Shown here in pieces: positions 1 through 8,080 of a DNA stretch of 64,000 bases. The notes below the pieces were generated by a model, which did no database searches, was not told the origin of the DNA, and saw nothing but the letters and a program-made list of their open reading frames with translations. Numbering within the stretch: position 1 is the stretch's first letter; the number at the start of each line of letters is the position of its first letter. Origin of the DNA: Flavobacterium difficile (GTDB taxonomy: Bacteria > Bacteroidota > Bacteroidia > Flavobacteriales > Flavobacteriaceae); assembly GCF_011392115.1 (NCBI RefSeq), contig NZ_JAAJBT010000002.1:600969-664968 (forward strand). Direction: 5' to 3'. Position numbers and translations under genes: made by a program.

Positions 1-673
1 GTACGTAGCCTTCTTGAGCAGGAACATGGAGTGTAATAAAATCTGAATGCTTCAGTAAATCTTCTAAAGGTTCGGTAATAATCTCTACATTTATGAATTG
101 ACCATTGTAAAAATCTACACGAATTACGGCTTCATTTACATATTTATCGGCTGCAATCACTTTCATACCTAATCCTAGAGCCATTTTTGCTACCGCTTGA
201 CCAATTCTTCCAAAACCAACAATTCCTAATGTTTTTCCACGAAGTTCTAATCCGTTGGCATATGCTTTTTTCAACCCATCAAAATTGGTATCGCCTTCTA
301 AAGGCATATTTCTATTGGAATCATGTAAAAAACGAATTCCAGTAAACAAATGTGCGAAAACCAATTCGGCCACACTTTCTGAGGAAGAACCTGGTGTGTT
401 AATTACATGAATTCCTTTTGAGCGGGCATAATCGACATCAATATTGTCCATTCCTACGCCACCACGACCAATAATTTTCAATCCTGGACAAGCATCAATA
501 ATGTCTTGTTTAATTTTAGTGGCACTTCTTACCAAAACTACTTTGATATCATGCAAATTGATATAATTGGCCACTTGTTCTTGTGCTACTTTTGTAGTAA
601 TTACTTCAAAACCTGCTTTTTCTAATGTTTTGATTCCTACTTTTGATATTCCGTCGTTTGCTAATACTTTCAT
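1..673 (-). CDS. serA: D-3-phosphoglycerate dehydrogenase, C-terminal part outside window
   Basis: The first 224 residues are present; the gene runs off the left edge. SerA oxidises 3-phosphoglycerate to 3-phosphohydroxypyruvate, the first step of serine synthesis, in the cytoplasm. The visible part holds the N-terminal substrate lobe (GGVGMDNID near 71-79, NTPG near 92-95) and the start of the NAD-binding Rossmann fold with GFGRIG at about 153-158. The ATG at 671-673 gives the expected MKVLAND start. It follows serC on the same strand, so the two consecutive enzymes of the pathway are probably co-transcribed. The specific assignment within the D-2-hydroxyacid dehydrogenase family rests on this pairing. 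Confidence 0.93.
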   Translation of the reverse strand, partial: MKVLANDGISKVGIKTLEKAGFEVITTKVAQEQVANYINLHDIKVVLVRSATKIKQDIIDACPGLKIIGRGGVGMDNIDVDYARSKGIHVINTPGSSSESVAELVFAHLFTGIRFLHDSNRNMPLEGDTNFDGLKKAYANGLELRGKTLGIVGFGRIGQAVAKMALGLGMKVIAADKYVNEAVIRVDFYNGQFINVEIITEPLEDLLKHSDFITLHVPAQEGYV

Positions 674-676
674 ACT

Positions 677-708
677 ATTAGTTTAAGAGTTTATTAGTTT
701 AAGAGTTT
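677..708. repeat. 16-bp direct repeat, two copies
   Basis: The unit ATTAGTTTAAGAGTTT occurs twice head to tail in the serC-serA gap. It looks like replication slippage. No role is evident. Confidence 0.8.
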
Positions 709-769
709 AAAAGGTATTGCGTTTTAAACTTGATTTTTTATAATTTTTTTTCCGAACACTAAATATTAA

Positions 770-1843
770 TTACTGAACACTACTTTCTAATTCTTTCATC
801 ACGTTTACCAATACTTCCACACTTTCTAGTGGAAGTGCATTATACATTGATGCGCGATAGCCACCAACAGAACGATGACCAGTTAAACCAGAAATTCCTG
901 CAGCTTTCCACATGCTGTCAAATTTTTCAGTTAACGATTCGTCAGTTAATACAAAAGTTGCATTCATAATACTTCTGTCTTCAGTTGCAGCAGTGCCTTT
1001 AAATAAATGATTTCTGTCAATTTCCGAATATAATAATTGAGCTTTTTGCTCGTTAATTTTTTCAATAGCTGCAATTCCACCTAAATTTTTCAACCATTGT
1101 AAAGTTAGTAAAGAAGTATAAATAGGAAATACGGGTGGCGTGTTGTACATGCTTTCTGCTTTGATGTGTTTTTCATAATCTAGCATACTTGGAATGTAAC
1201 GCCCCGTTTTTCCTAAGATTTCTTCTTTTACAACGACTAAAGTTGCGCCAGCTGGACCCATATTTTTTTGAGCACCAGCATAAATCAAATCGAATTGAGA
1301 AAAGTCTAAAGTTCTTGAAAAAATATCGGAACTCATGTCGCAAACCAAAGGCACCTTTGTTTTTGGAAACGATTTCATTTGTGTTCCGAAAATAGTATTG
1401 TTACTTGTACAATGAAAATAATTCGCATCAGTTGGAATTTCAATGTCTTTCGGAATGAAATTATAATTGGCCTCCTTTGAGGAACCCACAATTAATGTTT
1501 CCCCAAAATGTTTGGCTTCTTTGATCGCATTATTTGCCCAAGTTCCTGTATCTAGATAAGCGGCTTTTCCATCCATTTTCATTAAATTGTATGGAACCAT
1601 TAAAAATTCTAAACTCGCACCACCATGTAAAAAAAGTGCTTGATAGCCTTTGTTTTCTAATCCTAAAAGTTCTAAAACCAAAGCACGAGCTTCTTCCATA
1701 ACTGCCACAAAATCTTTACTCCTGTGCGATATTTCTAATAAAGATAAATCGGAATTATTAAAATTTAAAATAGCTTGCGCTGATTTTTCGAAAACTTCTT
1801 GTGTTAAAATACAAGGGCCTGCGCTGTAGTTATGTTTTTTCAT
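770..1843 (-). CDS. serC: Phosphoserine aminotransferase
   Basis: SerC is a PLP-dependent class V aminotransferase that converts 3-phosphohydroxypyruvate and glutamate to O-phosphoserine; it also serves pyridoxine synthesis in some bacteria. The 357-residue protein has the usual family length. It begins MKKHNYSAGP, which fixes the start at 1843; an upstream in-frame ATG at 1879 would add 12 residues not expected in the family. GGASLEF (75-81) binds the cofactor phosphate and the PLP lysine is K193 in AGAQKNMGPAG. serA follows on the same strand. The 110 bases upstream contain no obvious terminator, so transcription from the luxC-like gene side is possible. Confidence 0.96.
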   Translation of the reverse strand: MKKHNYSAGPCILTQEVFEKSAQAILNFNNSDLSLLEISHRSKDFVAVMEEARALVLELLGLENKGYQALFLHGGASLEFLMVPYNLMKMDGKAAYLDTGTWANNAIKEAKHFGETLIVGSSKEANYNFIPKDIEIPTDANYFHCTSNNTIFGTQMKSFPKTKVPLVCDMSSDIFSRTLDFSQFDLIYAGAQKNMGPAGATLVVVKEEILGKTGRYIPSMLDYEKHIKAESMYNTPPVFPIYTSLLTLQWLKNLGGIAAIEKINEQKAQLLYSEIDRNHLFKGTAATEDRSIMNATFVLTDESLTEKFDSMWKAAGISGLTGHRSVGGYRASMYNALPLESVEVLVNVMKELESSVQ

Positions 1844-1954
1844 GGTATATAATTTATTGTAGTAGTAAGCAAATTTCAAACATTCTCAACTACTAGGAAA
1901 AAATAATTTTACGCTTTCAAAACGATTTATTAACAAAATCGATTTCGATAGCAT

Positions 1955-2083
1955 TTATTTATTCTTTTTAAGAGTTTTTCTGTTTGAGTTCACTTTAGCC
2001 TCTAAATTAAAATTAGGTTCATGTTTATGAACTTCTTTTTCTTTTTGAAGTTTAATTATTTCACTTATTTTTGAAGTCTTCAT
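1955..2083 (-). CDS. Small lysine-rich protein, hypothetical
   Basis: A 42-residue reading frame starts at an ATG that overlaps the stop codon of the upstream acyl-CoA reductase gene by one base (TGATG), a typical coupling junction. The product is rich in lysine (K content about a quarter) and polar, with no signal peptide or membrane segment. No family is recognised. The overlap is the main reason to consider it real; chance remains a fair alternative in AT-rich DNA. Confidence 0.4.
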   Translation of the reverse strand: MKTSKISEIIKLQKEKEVHKHEPNFNLEAKVNSNRKTLKKNK

Positions 2084-3141
2084 CATAAGGAATTAAGAAA
2101 TTCAAGTGTATCTATAGCATCAGCATAATCCCATAATTTTGGTTTTTGAGTTTGACCAAAATAAACGGAGTTTTCGATAATTCCATTAGAAACCACACAT
2201 TGAATACTTTCTGCATCTTGTATTAAACGTGTTTTTACTTCGTTAAGGTCTTCATAATATTCATAAAACACAGAAGAAATAGGCGAGGCATGACTTGTAT
2301 CTTCTTTGATTGTTAAAAATTCATTGTCTAATAATTGAAAATTACTCATTAAAAAAACCGCCTTATTATAATCGTAATTGTTTGCGTATTTTTCATAATA
2401 AATTACGTCTTTTTGTGCATACATTCCTTTGAAAAAAGATTGAAAATCGTAATTTTTTGGAACAAATAATTTAGAAACATTTCTGCAACCTAAACCGAAA
2501 TATCTAAAAATATCTTCACTCAATAAAATCATTTCTTCAGGAGTTTCTTTTCCCGTTAAAACGGCGATAGAATTTCTGCTTTTTCTAATAATGGAAGGTT
2601 TGTTTTTAAAATAATATTCAAAATATCTTGCTGTATTGTTACTTCCTGTGGCAATTACGGCATCAAAACCTTCTAGTTTTCCTTCAACAAAAGTTATTTT
2701 TTCATTAAATCTAGCATCTAAAGCGATTAAATAATCGGCTAAAAATTTTATTAAATGATCGTCTTTACTAGAAGTTTTTACCAATACATTATTTCCTGAA
2801 ATAAGTACCGATAAAAAATCGTGAAAGCCAACCAACGGAATATTGCCTGCTAAAATTAACCCTATATTTTTGGGTTGTTTTTCTACCCAATTATAAGCTG
2901 AAAGCCATTGGTTTAGGTTGTTTTCAGTTAAAGCTTCTGCCCAACTTGTAATGCTAAAATGAACATTATCTGGAGTAAACCAATTGTTATGAGATTGCGA
3001 TAAAGCAATTAAATCTACAAACGAATTAAAAAATAAATCATTGTGTTTTACTTGGTCATTTTGCTGATTGGTATCTAAAGAAAATTGACTTAGAAATTTT
3101 CCTAATTCAACAAAATTATTTTTTATTTCAATTTGTAACAT
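2083..3141 (-). CDS. LuxC-like acyl-CoA reductase
   Basis: The 352-residue protein resembles the acyl-CoA reductase (LuxC) family, in the aldehyde dehydrogenase superfamily. LuxC reduces activated fatty acyl groups to aldehydes; the physiological substrate here is unknown, and no lux genes lie nearby. Visible motifs are the cofactor-fold segment GLILAGNIPLVGFHDF (about 94-109), ATGSNNTARYF (164-174), and GLGCRN with the likely nucleophile C219. It stands between a divergent ferredoxin gene and serC/serA. I believe this neighbourhood recurs in Bacteroidota, which would suggest a metabolic link, but that is memory and inference. Confidence 0.8.
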   Translation of the reverse strand: MLQIEIKNNFVELGKFLSQFSLDTNQQNDQVKHNDLFFNSFVDLIALSQSHNNWFTPDNVHFSITSWAEALTENNLNQWLSAYNWVEKQPKNIGLILAGNIPLVGFHDFLSVLISGNNVLVKTSSKDDHLIKFLADYLIALDARFNEKITFVEGKLEGFDAVIATGSNNTARYFEYYFKNKPSIIRKSRNSIAVLTGKETPEEMILLSEDIFRYFGLGCRNVSKLFVPKNYDFQSFFKGMYAQKDVIYYEKYANNYDYNKAVFLMSNFQLLDNEFLTIKEDTSHASPISSVFYEYYEDLNEVKTRLIQDAESIQCVVSNGIIENSVYFGQTQKPKLWDYADAIDTLEFLNSL

Positions 3142-3148
3142 TAGTAAC

Positions 3149-3179
3149 TTGTATATATTTAGTTAACGTTGTATTTTTG
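3149..3179 (+). promoter_or_regulatory. Flavobacterial promoter for the ferredoxin gene
   Basis: TTG at 3149-3151 and TATTTTTG at 3172-3179 are 20 bases apart and fit the Bacteroidota TTG/TAnnTTTG pattern. The predicted leader is about 80 bases. Confidence 0.55.
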
Positions 3180-3223
3180 CACAAAATTAAACATTTAGTT
3201 AGACTTTTTAATAGAAATTTTTA

Positions 3224-3259
3224 AAACTTCTGACTTCTTGTTTCTGACCTCTAACTTTA
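3224..3259. repeat. Degenerate ACTTCTGACTTC-type tract
   Basis: A pyrimidine-biased stretch of repeated CTTCTGAC/CTCTAAC words sits directly before the ferredoxin start codon. Related words occur at 4089-4104 and 54848-54880. It resembles a decayed short tandem repeat rather than a specific binding site. Confidence 0.5.
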
Positions 3260-3264
3260 AAATT

Positions 3265-3615
3265 ATGGCAATAATAATAACAGACGAATGTATTAATTGT
3301 GGTGCTTGCGAACCCGAATGTCCAAATACAGCTATCTATGAAGGCGCTGACGATTGGCGTTGGAAAGATGGAACCAAACTTTCTGGAAAAATAGTTTTAC
3401 CTGATGGAACAGAAATTGATGCTGATGCAGCACAAACTCCAGTTTCAGACGATTTATATTACATTGTTCCAGGAAAATGTACAGAATGTAAAGGTTTTCA
3501 TGAAGAACCGCAGTGTGCAGCAGTTTGTCCTGTTGATTGTTGTGTTCCAGATGATAATCACGTTGAAAGTGAAGAAACGCTTTTAAACCGACAAGCGTTT
3601 TTGCATAATGAGTAA
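3265..3615 (+). CDS. 2[4Fe-4S] ferredoxin (Alvin-type)
   Basis: A 116-residue cytoplasmic electron carrier. The first cluster motif is CxxCxxCxxxCP with C9, C12, C15 and C19; the second set is C-x2-C-x8-C-x3-CP near residues 72-88, followed by a further CC. The widened spacing in the second motif and the long insert between motifs are typical of Alvin-type ferredoxins. The start at 3265 gives [13 protein letters not shown], the canonical N-terminus; an in-frame ATG nine codons upstream would only add residues encoded by the repeat tract. The stop overlaps the start of the next gene by eight bases. Confidence 0.93.
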   Translation: MAIIITDECINCGACEPECPNTAIYEGADDWRWKDGTKLSGKIVLPDGTEIDADAAQTPVSDDLYYIVPGKCTECKGFHEEPQCAAVCPVDCCVPDDNHVESEETLLNRQAFLHNE

Positions 3616-4102
3616 AAATAATTTCATTTATTTTATAAAATCAAAGTCATTCTATCGGATGGCTTTTGTTTTATTATTTTGTTTGGGATATGCATTGGTT
3701 CTCTATTGTTTAAAAAAAGAAGAATTAAAAGAATATACCACTTATGATGCAAAAGTTATTGGTTTTACAAACGTAACTGTATCAGAATCTGTTCCTTCAA
3801 CTAGAGGGCATGCTTCAAACTATACTTATTCTAGAGATATTCCTATTATTGAGTATAAAAATAAGGAAGGAAAAATTATTTCTTACGAAGATGGAAACAG
3901 AGTATTATTTTCAAGTTTTGAATTGAATGAAAAAATTAAAGTATTGGAAAACAAGGAAAATAAGTACAAAGTAAAGATTTGTTCATTTTTTTATTTTTGG
4001 TTTCATATTTATGAATTTGTACTATTTATTTTTTTACTATTTATCTTTTATGTTTTTATTTCTGTATTTGTTTTTAGAGATTTTTACATTTCTGACTTTT
4101 GA
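3608..4102 (+). CDS. Membrane protein with two TM segments, DUF3592-like layout
   Basis: A 164-residue protein of unknown function. One membrane helix lies at about 17-35 and another at about 127-155, flanking a polar domain of roughly 85 residues (periplasmic or cytoplasmic side not determined). The layout TM-beta-rich domain-TM with a [20 protein letters not shown] segment recalls DUF3592 proteins, but the match is by architecture only. The start codon overlaps the end of the ferredoxin gene, so translation is probably coupled. The C-terminal residues SDF are encoded by a copy of the TTTCTGAC words seen at 3224. Confidence 0.6.
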   Translation: MSKNNFIYFIKSKSFYRMAFVLLFCLGYALVLYCLKKEELKEYTTYDAKVIGFTNVTVSESVPSTRGHASNYTYSRDIPIIEYKNKEGKIISYEDGNRVLFSSFELNEKIKVLENKENKYKVKICSFFYFWFHIYEFVLFIFLLFIFYVFISVFVFRDFYISDF

Positions 4103-4112
4103 CCTAATCAAC

Positions 4113-4143
4113 TTTGTAACTAGATAACTTTAAACTATATTTG
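4113..4143 (+). promoter_or_regulatory. Promoter for ychF
   Basis: TTTG at 4113-4116 and TATATTTG at 4136-4143 are separated by 19 bases, an excellent match to the flavobacterial consensus. The leader would be about 70 bases. Confidence 0.7.
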
Positions 4144-4215
4144 CACACCGAAATAAATTTAGAAAATAAATAAAAACGCTTTGCGCCTTTGTGTCATAGC
4201 AGCAAAACTTAAAAT

Positions 4216-5310
4216 ATGAAAGCAGGAATTGTAGGCTTACCAAACGTAGGAAAATCGACATTATTTAATTGTTTATCAAACGCAAAAGCACAAAGTGCAA
4301 ACTTTCCGTTTTGTACCATCGAGCCAAATATTGGTGTAGTAAACGTACCCGATCCAAGAATTAATCGTTTAGAAGAATTAGTAAAACCTGAACGAGTACA
4401 AATGGCTACTGTTGATATTGTTGATATTGCAGGTTTAGTTAAAGGCGCAAGTAAAGGTGAAGGTTTAGGAAACCAGTTTTTAGGAAATATTAGAGAATGT
4501 AATGCGATTATTCACGTATTGCGTTGTTTTGATAACGATAATATTGTTCACGTGGATGGAAATGTAAATCCAATTCGTGATAAAGAAACCATTGATATTG
4601 AATTACAATTAAAAGACTTAGAAACCGTTGAAAAACGCTTAGAAAAAGCAAATAAAGGTGCCAAAACAGGAAATGCTGAAGCAAAAATTGAAAAAGGTAT
4701 TTTAGATAGAATTAAAGAAGCTTTATTGCAAGGTAAATCAGCAAGAACAGTTGTTCCAAATACGATTGAAGAAGAAGCTTTATATAATTCGTTTCAATTA
4801 ATTACAGCGAAGCCAGTTTTATATGTTTGTAATGTTGACGAAGCGTCTGCTGTGAACGGTAACAAATATGTTGACCAAGTTAGAGAATTAGTAAAAGATG
4901 AAAATGCAGAAGTTATTGTACTTTCTGTTGGTGCTGAAGCAGATATTACTGAATTGGAAAGCTATGAAGAACGTCAGGTTTTCTTAGAAGATATGGGATT
5001 AACTGAGCCAGGTTCTGCAGTATTAATTCGTGCAGCTTATAAATTATTAAATTTACAAACGTATTTTACTGCTGGAGTTAAAGAAGTTAGAGCTTGGACC
5101 ATTCAAATTGGCGACACAGCTCCTCAAGCTGCAGGAGTAATTCATACTGATTTTGAAAAAGGATTCATCCGTGCTGAAGTTATTGCATTTGAAGATTATT
5201 CAAATTATGGTACAGAAGCAAAATGCAAAGAAGCTGGAAAATTAAGAGTAGAAGGTAAAGAATACATAGTGAAAGATGGAGATGTAATGCATTTCCGTTT
5301 TAACGTGTAA
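4216..5310 (+). CDS. ychF: Redox-regulated ATPase/GTPase YchF (Obg family)
   Basis: YchF is a conserved Obg-family P-loop NTPase that associates with ribosomes and, in other species, with stress tolerance. The 364-residue length matches the family (E. coli 363). The P loop GLPNVGKS is at 7-14, the G3 motif DIAGLVKGASKGEGLGN follows near 71-87, and the base-recognition segment reads CNVDE instead of NKxD, the hallmark of ATP-preferring YchF. The C-terminal TGS domain contains DFEKGFIRAEVIAFEDY. It has its own promoter and terminator and appears to be monocistronic. Confidence 0.97.
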   Translation: MKAGIVGLPNVGKSTLFNCLSNAKAQSANFPFCTIEPNIGVVNVPDPRINRLEELVKPERVQMATVDIVDIAGLVKGASKGEGLGNQFLGNIRECNAIIHVLRCFDNDNIVHVDGNVNPIRDKETIDIELQLKDLETVEKRLEKANKGAKTGNAEAKIEKGILDRIKEALLQGKSARTVVPNTIEEEALYNSFQLITAKPVLYVCNVDEASAVNGNKYVDQVRELVKDENAEVIVLSVGAEADITELESYEERQVFLEDMGLTEPGSAVLIRAAYKLLNLQTYFTAGVKEVRAWTIQIGDTAPQAAGVIHTDFEKGFIRAEVIAFEDYSNYGTEAKCKEAGKLRVEGKEYIVKDGDVMHFRFNV

Positions 5311-5335
5311 TTTTTGAAAAAATAATAGATATTTA

Positions 5336-5369
5336 AAAATCTGCTAATTCATTTTAGCAGATTTTTTTT
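5336..5369 (+). terminator. Intrinsic terminator after ychF
   Basis: Stem AAAATCTGCTAA/TTAGCAGATTTT with a six-base loop, followed by a run of T on the plus strand. Confidence 0.85.
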
Positions 5370-5411
5370 GTGGCACAACATTTGTTAAGTTCTTCTTAAA
5401 ATTGATATTTT

Positions 5412-6068
5412 ATGAAAAATTTGCTGCTAATTTTTGGTTTGTTTGTTTGGTTAACATCTTGCAAAGAAAGAGGTGTTGAAAATAGTTATATTGAGTTTGC
5501 AGAAAATCAACCCATTGGAGTTGAAGAGATTCAAGAAGTTCCGGAAAATTGGTTTGATAATTATATAGCTTCAGATTCTTCAGTAGTGGCAATAGATAAA
5601 GATCATATCATTCATAAATGGTTCAATGAAGAGAAGGTTTCAATTCGTGAAAAAGATTCTTTTCAGGGGTATACTTTTGATGAAAATTTCGTTATAGATA
5701 ATCAAACCAATCAAAAGATGAAATTAATTAAAAGTAATGATTCACTCTTTTGGAAGTCTCAATATTCAGATACTATTTTTAATAAAGAGAAAGTTTTAAA
5801 AGACTATAAAAATGCCTTAATCATCAATACAAACCTCAAGGGTCAAATTTATATTGATGTTTTTAAAAAAGAGAACAATCGAATTAGAAAAATTTCTATG
5901 GGTTCTAAAGAAGATTTCAAGAAGTTAAGGAATGAAATTCCTATCGAATTTGAATATAAATTTGCGGATGAAGATACAACAGTTGTTTTAAAACCAACTA
6001 GAGCAGATTTTAGAAAAATATTAAGAAAAAAAGGACTTACTAACGAAATGATTTTTATAGAGCAATGA
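5412..6068 (+). CDS. Hypothetical lipoprotein
   Basis: A 218-residue protein with a lipoprotein signal: hydrophobic MKNLLLIFGLFVW followed by the lipobox LTSC, placing the lipidated cysteine at residue 17. The mature part is polar and charged without a recognised domain. Its end overlaps the start of the downstream DUF2459-like gene by four bases (ATGA), so the two are probably translated together and both act in the envelope. No function can be assigned. Confidence 0.75.
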   Translation: MKNLLLIFGLFVWLTSCKERGVENSYIEFAENQPIGVEEIQEVPENWFDNYIASDSSVVAIDKDHIIHKWFNEEKVSIREKDSFQGYTFDENFVIDNQTNQKMKLIKSNDSLFWKSQYSDTIFNKEKVLKDYKNALIINTNLKGQIYIDVFKKENNRIRKISMGSKEDFKKLRNEIPIEFEYKFADEDTTVVLKPTRADFRKILRKKGLTNEMIFIEQ

Positions 6069-6742
6069 AAACCATCCAAAAAACTTTCAAATACATAGGA
6101 ATATTTTTATTGATTTTACTTTCTTATGGCATACTAGTGACTTTACTATCGTTTATACCCATTAATAAAGATAAAATGCTATCAGATAATTCAAATGTAG
6201 CTATTTATATATTATCAAATGGCGTGCACACCGATATTGTAGTGCCAGTTAAAAACGAATACCACGATTGGTCGAAACAAATTAAATTCGAACATACAAA
6301 AGCAAAAGATACAACAGCAAAGTACTTAGCAATTGGTTGGGGCGATAGAGGTTTTTATTTAGAAACACCAACTTGGGCCGATTTAAAAGTGAGTACTGCG
6401 TTAAAAGCAACAACCGGATTAAGTTCCAGTGCTTTACATGCTACTTTTTACAAAGTAATGAAAGAAGATGCTTATTGTAAAAAAATTCAAATTTCGAAAG
6501 AAGAATATCTAAAACTAATTGCATTTATCTCTGAATCTTTTGAGACCAAAACCAATTCAATACTTAAAATTGATACAGAAGCTGTTTACGGAAAAAACGA
6601 TGCATTCTATGAAGCTAAAGGAAGTTATTCGTTATTTTATACTTGTAATTCATGGGCCAATGAAGCCTTAAAATCGGCCAATCAAAAAGCAGCTTTACAT
6701 ACTTTAACTGATACAGGGATTTTTAGGCATTATGAAAAGTAA
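6065..6742 (+). CDS. DUF2459 / TIGR02117 family membrane-anchored protein
   Basis: The 225-residue protein has one N-terminal membrane anchor (about 9-30) and then a domain with SNGVHTDIVVPV (near 51-62), AIGWGDRGFYLETPTWADL and YTCNSWANEALK near the C-terminus. These motifs are those of the TIGR02117/DUF2459 family, sometimes called urease-region conserved hypothetical, although no urease genes are nearby. The conserved His, Cys and Asn suggest a papain-like (NlpC/P60-like) fold, which is inference. It is coupled to the preceding lipoprotein gene and ends shortly before a convergent kinase gene. Confidence 0.82.
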   Translation: MKTIQKTFKYIGIFLLILLSYGILVTLLSFIPINKDKMLSDNSNVAIYILSNGVHTDIVVPVKNEYHDWSKQIKFEHTKAKDTTAKYLAIGWGDRGFYLETPTWADLKVSTALKATTGLSSSALHATFYKVMKEDAYCKKIQISKEEYLKLIAFISESFETKTNSILKIDTEAVYGKNDAFYEAKGSYSLFYTCNSWANEALKSANQKAALHTLTDTGIFRHYEK

Positions 6743-6753
6743 CAAAATAAAAA

Positions 6754-7938
6754 TTATTTTTCAACAAGAGTAAATGTAGTGCCTTTCCCAACTTCAGAGG
6801 CAATATTAATATCAAAGTCAATTTTATCGGTAAGATTCTTCACAATAGATAAGCCTAAACCTGTACCATAATTTCCATAACGATCTTTTTGGGATAATGT
6901 GATGTTGTTTTCAAAAATAGCATCAAAGTTTTTCGAGTCAATTCCGATTCCATTATCAGTAATGCTGATAGTCGATTTGTGATTGATTATATTATTGGTA
7001 ATTTTAATTATCGGTTTTGGAGTTGTATTGTACTTTATACCGTTAGAAATAATATTTATTAAAATTTGTGAAAGTGCGGTTTTATCTGAAATAATTTCTA
7101 AGTTCTTGTCAAATTCAGTAATAATCTCTGCTTCATTATTGCTATTAACGATTTGAGAAATTTCTGAAACTAAATCGGCTAATCGAAATGGTGTTTTATT
7201 AACATTTATAGTATCTGACGTGTAATAACTCAATAGTTTATTTACATAATCTTTTAGTTGTTGTGATGAAGTAACTACTAAATTTAAGTATTCAGAAATT
7301 ATTGTTTCTTCTTTAACATCTTCTTCGTTTATAAGCGATATTAATGAAATAATATTATTGATGGGAGTTTGTAAATCATGCGAAATGGTATTCGAAAACT
7401 TCTTAAGTTGTTGGTGTTTTATAGAAAGTTCTTCAAAGTTTTTTTGCAACTCAATATTTTTCAATCGCAATTTAAATAATTCTTCAACTTGCTTGCCTAG
7501 TATTTTTAAAGCTTTAATTTGATCTTGGTCTAATGTTTTGCTTTCATAATCAATAACACACAAAGTTCCTAACGGTATTTTATTTTCATTGTATAAGGTA
7601 ACACTAGCATAAAAACCGTCTTTTTCTAAGCCATTTAATTTTCCTATTTCACTAAATTCATCATCTTGCATCAAATTTGGGACAACTAATACGTCTTGGT
7701 TTTTTGATAAACTTAACGCACAAAACGACAAGTTTTTTGGATTTTCATTGTGCGTAAATCCAATTTTCGACTTAAACCATTGTCTGTTTTCATCTACTAA
7801 TGTAATGGTAGAAATTGGCGTATTACAAACTTTTGAAGCTAAAAAAGTAATATTGTCATATTCTAGTTCTGGTTCAGAATCAAATAAGGAATATTTATCA
7901 ACTATATTAAGGCGTTGTTCTTCAGTAAATTTAATCAT
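6754..7938 (-). CDS. GAF-domain sensor histidine kinase (orphan)
   Basis: The 394-residue soluble kinase has an N-terminal GAF sensor (about 20-155) with no membrane segment, a short coiled linker, a HisKA dimerisation helix with SHDLQTP (phosphorylated H187), and an HATPase domain with the N box near N299, DNGIGID (328-334) and GTGLGLS (358-364). It would sense a cytoplasmic small molecule or redox cue and phosphorylate a response regulator. No regulator gene lies next to it, so it is an orphan. It is transcribed divergently from parE. Confidence 0.9.
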   Translation of the reverse strand: MIKFTEEQRLNIVDKYSLFDSEPELEYDNITFLASKVCNTPISTITLVDENRQWFKSKIGFTHNENPKNLSFCALSLSKNQDVLVVPNLMQDDEFSEIGKLNGLEKDGFYASVTLYNENKIPLGTLCVIDYESKTLDQDQIKALKILGKQVEELFKLRLKNIELQKNFEELSIKHQQLKKFSNTISHDLQTPINNIISLISLINEEDVKEETIISEYLNLVVTSSQQLKDYVNKLLSYYTSDTINVNKTPFRLADLVSEISQIVNSNNEAEIITEFDKNLEIISDKTALSQILINIISNGIKYNTTPKPIIKITNNIINHKSTISITDNGIGIDSKNFDAIFENNITLSQKDRYGNYGTGLGLSIVKNLTDKIDFDINIASEVGKGTTFTLVEK

Positions 7939-7963
7939 ATATTTTTCCAGTGAATTTGGGCTA

Positions 7964-7971
7964 CAAATATA
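7964..7971 (-). promoter_or_regulatory. -7 box for the histidine kinase gene
   Basis: On the minus strand the sequence reads TATATTTG (TAnnTTTG), 25 bases before the start codon. The upstream -33 element is not clear. Confidence 0.45.
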
Positions 7972-8080
7972 ATACTTTATATTATTTTATTTACGTAAAA
8001 TATTGTCAATAAGTTCTAAAAAAATTACTTTTTATTTTATGGTATTAATGGTATATTAGCGCAAAATCCTAAATACAGTT

